NCBI GenBank assembly: GCA_943329075.2
Contig: CALQCM020000040.1
Location: forward strand, 1 to 39,077
Origin: Chitinophaga pinensis
Lineage (GTDB): Bacteria; Pseudomonadota; Gammaproteobacteria; Burkholderiales; SG8-41
DNA length: 39,077 nt
Direction: 5' to 3'
The translations under genes were made by a program, and so were the position numbers. The notes beneath the pieces are model-generated. The model was not told where the DNA came from and ran no database searches. It was given only the letters and a program-made list of their open reading frames with translations. How positions within the stretch are numbered: position 1 is the first letter of the stretch; the number at the start of each line of letters is the position of its first letter. Of the stretch, positions 30,746 to 38,603 are shown piece by piece.

Positions 30746-32013
30746 CGCGCCGCTACTTTCGTCGCCGCGCCATAGCTGACCCGATAAACCGCGCCGGCGT
30801 GGTCGTCTGAAATGAGCAGCGAGCCGTCTTTCATCACCAGCACATCGACCGGGCGGCCGACGTAGCCGTTGTTCTGCAGGAAGCCGGTGAGGAAGGGTTT
30901 GAACGATTTGACCGAGCCGTCCTTGTTCAGCGTGACGTAAATGATGTCGCCGCCGAGCTTCTTCGATTTGTTCCACGAGCCGTGGCGCGCGATGAAGATG
31001 CCGTTCTGATATTCGGCCGGGAACATCTTGCCAGTGTAGAAACGCATGCCGAGTGCCGCGACGTGCGGCCCGAGCAGCGCGGCCGGTTTCTCGAACTCGT
31101 CGCAGGTGCGGCCCCAACCCATCTCGCGATCAGTGAAGTTGCCCTGATGGCAATACGGGAAACCGAAGTGCTGGCCCTGCTTCGTCACGCGATTCAGTTC
31201 GTCATTCGGCAGGTCCTCCGACAGCCAGTCGCGGCCGTTGTCGGTGAAGTACAACTCCTTCGACACCGGATGCCAGTCAAAGCCCACCGAGTTGCGCACA
31301 CCGCGTACCACCACCTCGGCGCCCGTGCCGTCGAGGTTGATGCGGCGCAGCTGGCCGTTGGTTTCCGGCGGCTCGCAGATATTGCACGGTGAGCCGACGT
31401 TGACGTAGAGCTTGTTGTCGGGGCCGAGGCCCATGAACTTCCAGCCGTGCGACTGGTGGTTGAGAAAATCGCTGTAGATCACCACCGGTTTGGGCGGATT
31501 ATCGAGGTTGTCCTCGATATTTTCCATTTTCGAAATCTTCGTGCCTTCGGCGATGTAGAGCGTGCCCTGGTGGAACGCGAGGCCGTTCGGACGATCGAGG
31601 CCGGCGGCGATCACCTTGTTTTCGCGCTTGCCGTTTTTATCGACCACCGCCCACACCTTGTCGAGCAGGCGGTTGCTGACAAACAGCGTGCCCTTGTCGC
31701 CCATGCGCATCGAACGCGCGTTGGCGATGCCGCTGGTGTAGACCTCGACCTTGAAGCCCTTCGGCACTTTCAGGTCGCCGAGCGGCAGTTTGTCTTCAGC
31801 GACAGGGAATGGCAGCGGCGGCGTGTTGCGCAACTGCTTTTCAACCTCGGCATTCGGCACGTCCGGGCGGCCCGGCACGGCGCTGGGCACCGGTTGCATC
31901 GGCGGAATCGGTTTCGTCGCCTCGGCCGTTTGCGCATATACCGTTGCAAACGGAAACGCGCACAAACCGGCGAGCAGTAGCAATCGTGTAAACACGGCGC
32001 ATGAAGTTTTCAT
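30742..32013 (-). CDS. PQQ-dependent sugar dehydrogenase (sorbosone dehydrogenase family)
   Basis: A 423-residue exported beta-propeller dehydrogenase of the sorbosone/GDH-B family. The signal peptide ends near VYA-QTAEA. Repeated blades are visible (LKVPKGFKVEVYTSG, ARSMRMGDKGTLFVSNR, DRPNGLAFHQGTLYIAE, VVVRGVRNSVGFDWHP, ELYFTDNGRDWLSEDLPND, GFPYCHQGNF, GRPVDVLVMKDGSLLISDDHAGAVYRV). The family oxidises sugars or aldoses with PQQ in the periplasm; the substrate here is unknown. No pqq biosynthesis genes are in the window. ATG 32013 has AGGAGGAA upstream. The stop overlaps the cytochrome gene start. Confidence 0.88.
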   Translation of the reverse strand: MKTSCAVFTRLLLLAGLCAFPFATVYAQTAEATKPIPPMQPVPSAVPGRPDVPNAEVEKQLRNTPPLPFPVAEDKLPLGDLKVPKGFKVEVYTSGIANARSMRMGDKGTLFVSNRLLDKVWAVVDKNGKRENKVIAAGLDRPNGLAFHQGTLYIAEGTKISKMENIEDNLDNPPKPVVIYSDFLNHQSHGWKFMGLGPDNKLYVNVGSPCNICEPPETNGQLRRINLDGTGAEVVVRGVRNSVGFDWHPVSKELYFTDNGRDWLSEDLPNDELNRVTKQGQHFGFPYCHQGNFTDREMGWGRTCDEFEKPAALLGPHVAALGMRFYTGKMFPAEYQNGIFIARHGSWNKSKKLGGDIIYVTLNKDGSVKSFKPFLTGFLQNNGYVGRPVDVLVMKDGSLLISDDHAGAVYRVSYGAATKVAAR

Positions 32014-32198
32014 GTAATTCCTCCTGGATTGGCACTTGGGCGGTGTGCTATTTGCACCCGATCTTGTTTAAATGCCCGGTCATTCTGCCACAGCCGGCCG
32101 CAAGCGGCATGCGTATGGCTGCGCCGGATATAATCCGACTTTGCAGCGGGCCCGGCTGTTCGGCCGCCGCCGTTTGCAACCCCATGCGGAGCGACAAT

Positions 32199-33173
32199 AT
32201 GAACTCTTGCTGCAAAACCGGATTGCCCGTTCTCGCCGCGCTTGCCATCGGTTCCGCCGGCATCGCCCTTGCGCAGAGCTATCCCGCCAAACCGGTGCGC
32301 GTGTTGGTCGGTTTCGCCGCCGGCTCCAGCACCGACGTGGCGATGCGCCTGATCGGCCCGCGACTCGGCGAAATCCTCGGTCAGAACGTCATCGTCGACA
32401 ACCGCGCGGGCGCGGGCGGCAACATTGCCGCCGAACTCACCGCGAAAGCGCAGGGAGACGGCTACACACTATTGTTCGCCAACGGCGGCATCGCCATTGC
32501 GCAGTCGTATTACACGAAACTCGAATACAACGCGCTGCGAGACCTCGCCCCTGTCGCGCTGGTGACGTCGATGCCGCACATCGTCTGCAGCAATCTTGCG
32601 TTTCCGGCGAAATCGATCAAGGAACTCGTCGCGCTGGCAAAAACGCGCCCCGGCGACATCATGTTTTCGTCGGCCGGCATCGGCAATTCGGACCACATGG
32701 CGGGCGAACTCTTCGGCTATATGACCGGCACCAAATTCACTCACGTGCCGAACAAGGGCGGGCCACAGGCGCTGCAACAAGTGATTTCAGGCGAAGTGGT
32801 GTTCTACATGGCGGGCCTGCCGGTCTGCCTGCCGCATGTGAAGTCCGGCCGCGTGCGCGGCCTCGCAGTGACGACGGCGAAACGCTCGCCCGCCGCGCCC
32901 GATATTCCGACCATGCAGGAAGCCGGCGTCAAGGGTTACGAACACAGCCTGTGGAACGCCGTCTTCGCGCCGATCGGCACGCCGGCGGCCATCGTGACGA
33001 AGATCAGTGAAGATTTCGGCCGCGCCGTAAAGTTGCCCGACGTGCAGGAAAAATTCGCCTCCTTCGGCATTGAAGCAGTGGCCAATTCACCCGCACAGTT
33101 CGATCAGTACTTCCGCGCCGAAGTCGACAAGTGGGCGAAGGTCGTCAAGGCGACCGGCATACACGGCGAATAA
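32199..33173 (+). CDS. Bug/TctC-family substrate-binding protein
   Basis: A 324-residue receptor starting at ATG 32199 (MNSCCKTGLPV), with another ATG five codons before. The signal peptide ends near ALA-QSYPAKP. Signatures: VLVGFAAGSSTDVAMR (Ser replaces the usual second Gly), VIVDNRAGAGGNIAAE, GDGYTLLFANGG, HVPNKGGPQALQQVI (Asn instead of Tyr in HVPYKG) and AVTTAKRSPAAPDIPTMQE. The two substitutions near the ligand site make it the most divergent binding pocket among the paralogs here. It is divergent from the sugar dehydrogenase gene and convergent with the next Bug gene. Confidence 0.92.
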   Translation: MNSCCKTGLPVLAALAIGSAGIALAQSYPAKPVRVLVGFAAGSSTDVAMRLIGPRLGEILGQNVIVDNRAGAGGNIAAELTAKAQGDGYTLLFANGGIAIAQSYYTKLEYNALRDLAPVALVTSMPHIVCSNLAFPAKSIKELVALAKTRPGDIMFSSAGIGNSDHMAGELFGYMTGTKFTHVPNKGGPQALQQVISGEVVFYMAGLPVCLPHVKSGRVRGLAVTTAKRSPAAPDIPTMQEAGVKGYEHSLWNAVFAPIGTPAAIVTKISEDFGRAVKLPDVQEKFASFGIEAVANSPAQFDQYFRAEVDKWAKVVKATGIHGE

Positions 33174-33206
33174 CGCAGCGACCGGACATTCAACACTTAG
33201 AACTTG

Positions 33207-33231
33207 TAGCGCAGGCGAGGTCGCCTGCGCT
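33207..33231. repeat. Palindromic repeat GCGCAGGCGAGG/TCGCCTGCGC
   Basis: A single short palindrome between two convergent genes, close to the GCAGGCGAGTCGCCTGC family at 29.9, 34.4, 36.8 and 37.2 kb. It could double as a bidirectional terminator stem. Confidence 0.7.
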
Positions 33232-33234
33232 ACC

Positions 33235-34203
33235 TCATTCGGTCTTGAGGCCGGCGCTTTTCACCACGCGCGCCCACTTCTCGATCTCGCGCTTGATATA
33301 GGCGCCGAACTCGGCCGGCGAATTGCCGCCCGGATCCGTGCCCTCGGCGGCGAGCCGTTCGCCGATGTCTTTCGCGCGCAAACCTTTCACCAGTTCGGTA
33401 TGCAGACGCGCAATGATCGCCGGCGGCGTGCCGGCCGGCACAACAATGCCCTGCCAGGATGACGATTCGTAACCGGGCACGCCCGATTCGGCAATCGTCG
33501 GATAGTCGGGCAGCGCGCTCGAGCGTTTCGCGCTGGTGATGGCCAGCGCCTTCACACGGCCGCTCTTCAGATGCGGCAGCACGATCAGCGGCTGACTGAA
33601 ACTCATCTGGATCTGCCCCGCCATCACATCGGTCAACGCGAGTGCCGCGCCTTTGTAAGGAATATGCGTGAGTTCAATGCCGACCATGGCACGAAACAGC
33701 TCGGCCGACAGATGCGCGCCGCCACCCGCACCCGAGCTGCCGAAGTTGATCTGCCCCGGCTTTGCCTTCGCCAGCGCGATGAAGTCCTTCAACGTGGAGG
33801 GCATGGCCGCATTCACCGTGACGAAGTACGGCGTCGCCGCAGCGAGCGTCACCGGCGCGAAATCGCGCAGCGGATCATATGGCAGGTTTTTGTAAGTGCT
33901 GACGTTGGTGGCCAGCGTGCTGATGGTGCCCATCAACATGGTGTAACCATCCGGCGGCGATTTCGCCGTCATCGACGCGGCAATGGTGCCGCCACCGCCG
34001 GCGCGGTTGTCGACCACCACCTGCTGACCGAAGACGTCGGAGAGTTTTTGCGCCAGCGCACGGGCGATGATGTCGGTGGCGCCACCGGGGGCGAAGCCAA
34101 CGATGAAGCGGATGGGTTTGGTTGGATAGGTTTGCGCATTTGCATTCCCGGCAATCACTGCGATCGCAACAGTAATTAGCCTCATCCAAGAAATTCGCGT
34201 CAT
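33235..34203 (-). CDS. Bug/TctC-family substrate-binding protein
   Basis: A 322-residue receptor. ATG 34203 (MTRISWMRL, AGGAAA upstream) opens a signal peptide ending near ANA-QTYPTKP. FIVGFAPGGATDIIAR, VVVDNRAGGGGTIAAS, PDGYTMLMGTISTLA, HIPYKGAALALTDVM and AITSAKRSSALPDYPTIAE are seen. It is convergent with the Bug gene at 32199; the pair could be a diverged inverted duplication. The spacer contains one palindromic repeat (33207-33231). The longer upstream frame crosses repeats and is not coding. Confidence 0.92.
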   Translation of the reverse strand: MTRISWMRLITVAIAVIAGNANAQTYPTKPIRFIVGFAPGGATDIIARALAQKLSDVFGQQVVVDNRAGGGGTIAASMTAKSPPDGYTMLMGTISTLATNVSTYKNLPYDPLRDFAPVTLAAATPYFVTVNAAMPSTLKDFIALAKAKPGQINFGSSGAGGGAHLSAELFRAMVGIELTHIPYKGAALALTDVMAGQIQMSFSQPLIVLPHLKSGRVKALAITSAKRSSALPDYPTIAESGVPGYESSSWQGIVVPAGTPPAIIARLHTELVKGLRAKDIGERLAAEGTDPGGNSPAEFGAYIKREIEKWARVVKSAGLKTE

Positions 34204-34518
34204 CGCTTTTCCTATCTTCAGTTGGCCGGGGGCAGCCCGGCGAATTTTAAGCGCCGTGCCGCAAAACGCAAAAACGCGTGGGCAACAAGTTGCCCACCCT
34301 ACAAATGCTTGAAAAATTGAAATTCTCCCTTTGTTACGGCGCACTCGTGGCGCAGGCGACTCGCCTGCGGGAAGCACCGCGCCATTGCCTGGCAAGCGTG
34401 CTTTGACGCAGGCGAGTCGCCTGCGCCACAAAACCAATCAGGCCCGTAGCCCGGAAGGGGCGCAGCGTATTCCGGGAATAGCTTCGCTCTTGAAACAATC
34501 TGTGCAGGTCGGACCGCC
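34204..34518. repeat. Repeat-filled intergenic stretch
   Basis: No gene is seen in these 315 bases. Elements in order: GCGTGGGCAACAAGTTGCCC (34274-34295, same family as 5679-5870), paired GCAGGCGA(C/G)TCGCCTGC palindromes (34351-34433), and a GTAGCCCGGAAGGGGCGCAG element (34446-34477). The same three families occur together at 29.9 kb and partly at 5.6 kb. Confidence 0.75.
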
Positions 34519-35445
34519 TCAATGCTCACCGTGATAAATCGGCTCCGGCTGCGCGAAGAACGACAGCAGGATGTGATAGACCTGCATATAGTTGATCTGC
34601 TGAAAGCTCGCGTGCGAGATGCCTGCCATCACAGTGAAGTTCTTGTCCGGGTTCGGCAAAAGCTTGAAGAACTCGATCAGGTCGTTGAAGCCGGCGATGC
34701 CGTCGAATTCACCGCGCATGACGATCGTGGCGGCCTTGATTTTCTGCGGATCGACCACCGGCAGCTTCGAACACATGTCGACATAGGTGCCGGTCGGCAC
34801 CGAGTCGTCGAGTTCGAGCACGCGGTCGGCAAAAATATCGATCACCTTGTCTTCGGCACAGCCCGCATGATCGCGCGTGAAAACACTGCGCATGAAGGCA
34901 TGGTCGATCGGCCGGCGGTTGACGTTGATGAACTGTGGCAGTTTCTTGCGCCGTTCGTCCAGCGTCGGGCTGCCCTCGCCGGTCCACACGAAGGCGTCGA
35001 GGGCGAGGCGCGAGACGCGCTCCGGATGGCGCTCGGCGAACATCGCCGCGCGCAGTGCGCCCGATGAAATGCCGTAGACCATGAACTGCTGCACGCCGCG
35101 CGTTTTCATGATGTAGTCGGTGGCGGCGGCGGCATCGTCAGCACCATTCGAGATGTCGCAGTTGATATTGCGGTTCTTGTCGGAGCGGCCGTAGCCCTCC
35201 ATGTCGAAGCACCAGGTGTCGTAACCCTGGTCGGCAAAATAATCCATCGCCGACGAATACGGCCGGCCCGGCACCTGCAGATCAAAAGTCGGTTGCGAAG
35301 CCATCGACGAACCATGCACGAAGAGCACGGTGCCGCGTTTGGCCTTGGTGGTCGCCGGTTTCTCATAGAGAAAAAGTTTGACGTCGCCCTTTTTGGTCCA
35401 GTGTTCCTTGCCTGTGTACGATGCGTGAACGATCGGCGTGTGCAT
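34519..35445 (-). CDS. Alpha/beta hydrolase
   Basis: A 308-residue alpha/beta hydrolase, cytosolic. The oxyanion loop LFVHGSSMAS (about 41-50), CFDMEGYGRSDK, nucleophile elbow VYGISSGALRAAMF (Ser127), VMRGEFDGIAG with an acidic residue, and GISHASFQQ with the histidine make a complete triad. The region between nucleophile and acid is a helical cap. Substrate unknown; it is not closely related to the hydrolase at 12336. ATG 35445 has GAGGAA upstream. It is divergent from an acyl-CoA dehydrogenase gene 113 bp away. Confidence 0.9.
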   Translation of the reverse strand: MHTPIVHASYTGKEHWTKKGDVKLFLYEKPATTKAKRGTVLFVHGSSMASQPTFDLQVPGRPYSSAMDYFADQGYDTWCFDMEGYGRSDKNRNINCDISNGADDAAAATDYIMKTRGVQQFMVYGISSGALRAAMFAERHPERVSRLALDAFVWTGEGSPTLDERRKKLPQFINVNRRPIDHAFMRSVFTRDHAGCAEDKVIDIFADRVLELDDSVPTGTYVDMCSKLPVVDPQKIKAATIVMRGEFDGIAGFNDLIEFFKLLPNPDKNFTVMAGISHASFQQINYMQVYHILLSFFAQPEPIYHGEH

Positions 35446-35529
35446 TGAAATTCCTCGTGTGATTGCGCGTAACGGCGAAATGAGCGGGCTAGTCTATTGC
35501 AGGCGTGAACACAGCGTCAATCGGCGCCG

Positions 35530-35535
35530 TATAAT
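35530..35535 (+). promoter_or_regulatory. Possible -10 box TATAAT
   Basis: A consensus TATAAT lies 24 nt upstream of the acyl-CoA dehydrogenase GTG, with no clear -35 at the right distance. A start near 35542 would leave a leader just long enough for the AAAGGAGA ribosome site. Confidence 0.35.
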
Positions 35536-35558
35536 TGCGCCTTAAAGGAGAAATTATC

Positions 35559-36725
35559 GTGGATTTCAGCATCAGCGAAGAACAACGCGCCCTCGTCGAC
35601 ACCGTCCGCCGCGCCTGCCAGAAGGAATTCGCACCGCGCGCGATCAAATACCTCGACGGCACCTGGCCCGCCGAGAATATGAAAACGCTGGCCGACCTCG
35701 GTGTGCTCGGCATGTCGGTGCCGCCGGAATACGGCGGCTCGGGACTCGGCATTCTAGACACCGTGCTGGTGCTCGAGGAAATCGGTAAAGTCTGTTACGT
35801 CACCGCGATGGCGGTGCTCGGCGAAGTCGGCACGCAGACGCGCATCATCTCGACCTACGCGCCCGAATCGATCAAACAGAAAATCCTGCCGCGTGTGGCC
35901 ACCGGCGAAGCGATTCTCGCCATCTGCATGACCGAACCCGACGCCGGCACCGACGTGCCGAATTACAAAACCAACACGGTGATCAAGGGCGACCGCATCA
36001 TCATCAACGGCCGCAAGACCCTGATCAGCCGCGCCGACATCGCCGAGATGTTCGTCGTCTTCACGCGCGTCAACGGCGTGGCGGGCGCACCGGGCATCGG
36101 CTGCGTGCTGATTCCCGGCGGCACCAAGGGCCTCGTCGCCGAGGCGAAGTACCACACCATGGGCGGCGAGTATTTAAGCGAAGTGCAGTTCAACGACATC
36201 GAACTGCCGCTCGAAAACCTTGTCATCACCGACAACGGCCTGAAAAAACTGATGAGCGCGTTCAATACGCAGCGCTGCCTCAATCCGGCGATCTGTCTTG
36301 GCCTCGCCGAAGGCGCGCTCGAAGAAGCGGTCAAGTACCTGCGCGAGCGCCGGGCGTTTGGCAAAGCGATCGGCGATTTCCAGGGCATGCGCTGGAAGGC
36401 CGCCGACATGTACATCCAGATCGAAGCCGCGCGCGGCCTGCTTTATCGGGCCGCCGTCAGCGGCAAGCAGTTCCCCGACCCGACGCTGGCGGCGATGGCG
36501 AAGATCTACACTAACGAAATGAGTATCCGCGTCACCTCAGAGGCGATCCAGGTGCACGGCGGCTACGGCTTCACCGACGAATACCCGGTGTCGCGTTTCT
36601 TCCGCGGCACGCGTTACGGCAGCCTGGGCGGCGGCACCAGCGAAACGCTCCGGAATTTCGTCGGCCGCAAACTCGTTGAGGATATGGATCTGGCGAGCGG
36701 CGTGCTCGGCATGCAGATGTTTTAG
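35559..36725 (+). CDS. Acyl-CoA dehydrogenase family protein
   Basis: A 388-residue flavoenzyme for alpha,beta-dehydrogenation of an acyl-CoA. The N-terminal helical domain begins with VDFSISEEQRALVDTVR. The FAD/substrate motif AICMTEPDAGTDVPNYKT (about 117-134), the C-terminal RRAFGKAIGDFQGMRWKAADM (about 267-287) and IQVHGGYGFTDEYPVSRFFRG are standard. The end GGGTSETLRNFVGRKL contains the segment that positions CoA and FAD. Which residue is the catalytic base is not assigned. GTG 35559 is preferred for its AAAGGAGA; an upstream ATG at 35535 overlaps the -10 box. Confidence 0.93.
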   Translation: MDFSISEEQRALVDTVRRACQKEFAPRAIKYLDGTWPAENMKTLADLGVLGMSVPPEYGGSGLGILDTVLVLEEIGKVCYVTAMAVLGEVGTQTRIISTYAPESIKQKILPRVATGEAILAICMTEPDAGTDVPNYKTNTVIKGDRIIINGRKTLISRADIAEMFVVFTRVNGVAGAPGIGCVLIPGGTKGLVAEAKYHTMGGEYLSEVQFNDIELPLENLVITDNGLKKLMSAFNTQRCLNPAICLGLAEGALEEAVKYLRERRAFGKAIGDFQGMRWKAADMYIQIEAARGLLYRAAVSGKQFPDPTLAAMAKIYTNEMSIRVTSEAIQVHGGYGFTDEYPVSRFFRGTRYGSLGGGTSETLRNFVGRKLVEDMDLASGVLGMQMF

Positions 36726-36730
36726 ATCTT

Positions 36731-36910
36731 GTGGCGCAGGCGACTCGCCTGCGGGAAGCGCCTGCGCGTCGATGGCTTGAGCGACACAATACCCATCGAT
36801 GATCATGCAAGCACACTGCGCACGCTGCCAATTTGAAGCACTGTGCTTCTCGCAGGCGAGTCGCCTGCGCCACAACAAGATGGTGCTTCTCGCAGGCGGG
36901 TCGCCTGCGC
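36731..36910. repeat. Three GCAGGCGA(C/G)TCGCCTGC-type palindromes
   Basis: Elements at about 36731-36763, 36845-36876 and 36884-36914 contain the palindrome with flanking GCGCCAC or GAAGC. There is no gene between the acyl-CoA dehydrogenase stop and the protease-copy remnant. Confidence 0.8.
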
Positions 36911-37092
36911 CACGTAAATCAATACACCGTCTTTGCCCGCAGATAACTGTCGCGGTCCATCGATCGCACGCCGAGAATGATGTCGCCGGCGGCAAGGCCC
37001 GCCTTGTCGGCCGGGCTGTCGGGCGACACGCGCGTGATCATCAGTTTGCCCTGCAAGTCCTGCGTGTTCACACCCTAGCCACGGCCGCGGCT
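36911..37092 (-). pseudogene. Decayed partial copy of the trypsin/PDZ gene 3' end
   Basis: This stretch matches the 3' end of the intact gene at 37274 from VNTQDLQGKLMITRVSPDSP through SYLRAKTVY-stop. Two lesions are seen. A 120-bp in-frame deletion joins DIILGVR directly to SMDRDS, at the short direct repeat GCACGCCGAG. A 1-nt insertion at 37076 makes a TAG just before GVNTQ. Homology ends near 37092. The neighbouring palindromic repeat was duplicated along with it. Not expected to make a protein. Confidence 0.85.
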
Positions 37093-37125
37093 ACGGGTTG
37101 CTGCGGACGCTGTTAGAGGGTCCCT

Positions 37126-37158
37126 TCCCCCCTTGTGGGGGAAGGATAGGATGGGGGG
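37126..37158. repeat. CCTTCCCCCC/GGGGGAAGGATAGGATGGGG repeat
   Basis: A palindrome CCTTCCCCCCTTGTGGGGGAAGG-type element, relative of 13205-13240, between the decayed copy and the intact gene. Confidence 0.7.
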
Positions 37159-37196
37159 ACTGCGGCGTAATTTTTTCTGATGTGTATTTGATACGC

Positions 37197-37270
37197 GGTG
37201 CTTCTCGCAGGCGAGTCGCCTGCGCCACAAGAATACGGTGCTTCCCGCAGGCGAGTCGCCTGCGCCACGC
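37197..37270. repeat. Two GCAGGCGAGTCGCCTGC palindromes in tandem
   Basis: GCTTCTCGCAGGCGAGTCGC (37200-37219) and GCTTCCCGCAGGCGAGTCGC (37240-37259), both ending in GCGCCAC. They end just before the stop of the trypsin/PDZ gene and may help terminate it. Confidence 0.85.
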
Positions 37271-37273
37271 AAA

Positions 37274-38314
37274 TCAATACACCGTCTTTGGCCGCAGATA
37301 ACTGTCGCGGTCCATCGACCGCACGTCGAGCTTGCGCACCTCGACGCCCTTCAACACATCGAGCGCGATTACCGAGCCGGCGTCGCCGCTCGACCACAGC
37401 TTTTTATAAAAGTCCGCGTGGCCCTTTAATTGCTCGCCGCGCACGCCGAGGATGATGTCGCCGGCGGCAAGGCCGGCCTTGTCGGCCGGACTGTCGGGCG
37501 ACACGCGCGTGATCATCAGTTTGCCCTGCAGGTCCTGCGTGTTCACACCCAGCCACGGCCGCGGCTTGTCGGTGGCATGGCCCTGCGCAATCAGATTGCC
37601 GAGGATCGGTTTCAACAAATCGATCGGCACGAACATATTGCCCGGCACCCCGCTTCCGCCCATCGCATCGCCAACGGCGAGTGAACCGACGCCGATCAGC
37701 TTGCCCTCCTTGTTGACGAGTGCCGCGCCCTGCCAGTTGACCGTCGCCGGCGCGGTAAAAATCGCCTCGTCGAGCAGATATTCCCAGCTGCCGGCGAAGG
37801 GGCGTTTGGAAACGACGAAGGCCGGTGCCACGCCATCAAAACCGACAATCAGCACCGGCTCGCGATCAGGCAAACCCTTAGAGTCGCCAAACTCAATCGG
37901 CTTGATCGCCGGCGGCGTCAGCGCGCGCAGCAAACCGAAGCCGGTGGCGTAATCGTAGGCAATCACGGTGGCCGGCGACTTGCGCCCATCGACCGCGTTG
38001 ATCTCGACGGTTTCGGCTTCCTGGATCAGATAACCGATGGTGAGGATCAGGCCGCTCGAATCGATGACGATGCCGGTGCCTTCGCGTTCGGCACCGAGTG
38101 ACTGGCGGCTGCGTGCATCCGGCACCACGCGCGCGTGCAGCCTGACCACCGAGAAGGCATCGACGGTAAGCGGCGGACGGCTACTGCCACTATTGCCACC
38201 AATGCCACCATTGCCCGGCGTCTCCGCGCCGATGGCCGCCGTGCCGAGAAATACCAGCGCGCTTGCCAGAAACAGTCGGAGCATGCCAAAAACGCCTGTG
38301 CTGTTCATTCGCAT
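37274..38314 (-). CDS. Exported trypsin-fold/PDZ protein lacking the catalytic triad
   Basis: A 346-residue protein with DegP/HtrA-like layout: signal peptide ending near IGA-ETPGNG, a Gly/Ser-rich linker (GNGGIGGNSGSSRPP), a trypsin-like double barrel (about 60-235) and one PDZ domain (GVNTQDLQGKLMITRVSPDS, AGLAAGDIILGVRGEQL). The three catalytic positions are all changed. LTNxHV reads LTIGYLI, the DxAVL aspartate region reads DYATGFGLLRA, and the GNSGG serine region reads VNWQGAALVN. So it is predicted to be proteolytically dead and probably acts as a binding or scaffold protein. ATG 38314 follows GTGAGG. A decayed copy of its 3' end lies downstream. Confidence 0.88.
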   Translation of the reverse strand: MRMNSTGVFGMLRLFLASALVFLGTAAIGAETPGNGGIGGNSGSSRPPLTVDAFSVVRLHARVVPDARSRQSLGAEREGTGIVIDSSGLILTIGYLIQEAETVEINAVDGRKSPATVIAYDYATGFGLLRALTPPAIKPIEFGDSKGLPDREPVLIVGFDGVAPAFVVSKRPFAGSWEYLLDEAIFTAPATVNWQGAALVNKEGKLIGVGSLAVGDAMGGSGVPGNMFVPIDLLKPILGNLIAQGHATDKPRPWLGVNTQDLQGKLMITRVSPDSPADKAGLAAGDIILGVRGEQLKGHADFYKKLWSSGDAGSVIALDVLKGVEVRKLDVRSMDRDSYLRPKTVY

Positions 38315-38479
38315 GGAAGCCTCACCATAGCGCGCAGGGAATGCTGCGCGTGCCATGATCATAGGCTTCGACGCCCGCGGCGGCAATCCGCAATAAATGC
38401 GAAAATCCTGCACTGTTGCAGATTGCCCCGCCGTGCTCAGGTGTTATCGACAGTCGGGAAACATGCGGCGGCCCAGAGC

Positions 38480-38507
38480 CGTCATTCCCGCGCAAGCGGG
38501 AATCCAG
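38480..38507. repeat. Single-arm palindromic repeat
   Basis: CGTCATTCCCGCGCAAGCGG followed by GAATCCAG, between the divergent trypsin/PDZ gene and the last Bug gene. Confidence 0.8.
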
Positions 38508-38603
38508 AGGATTTTTGATTTGTGCCCGAATTCCTGAGCTTCCACCTGCGCGGGAGCAACGGGATTTTTTTCGACAAATGCGCTAGTGGCGAAGGAAAAC
38601 ATC

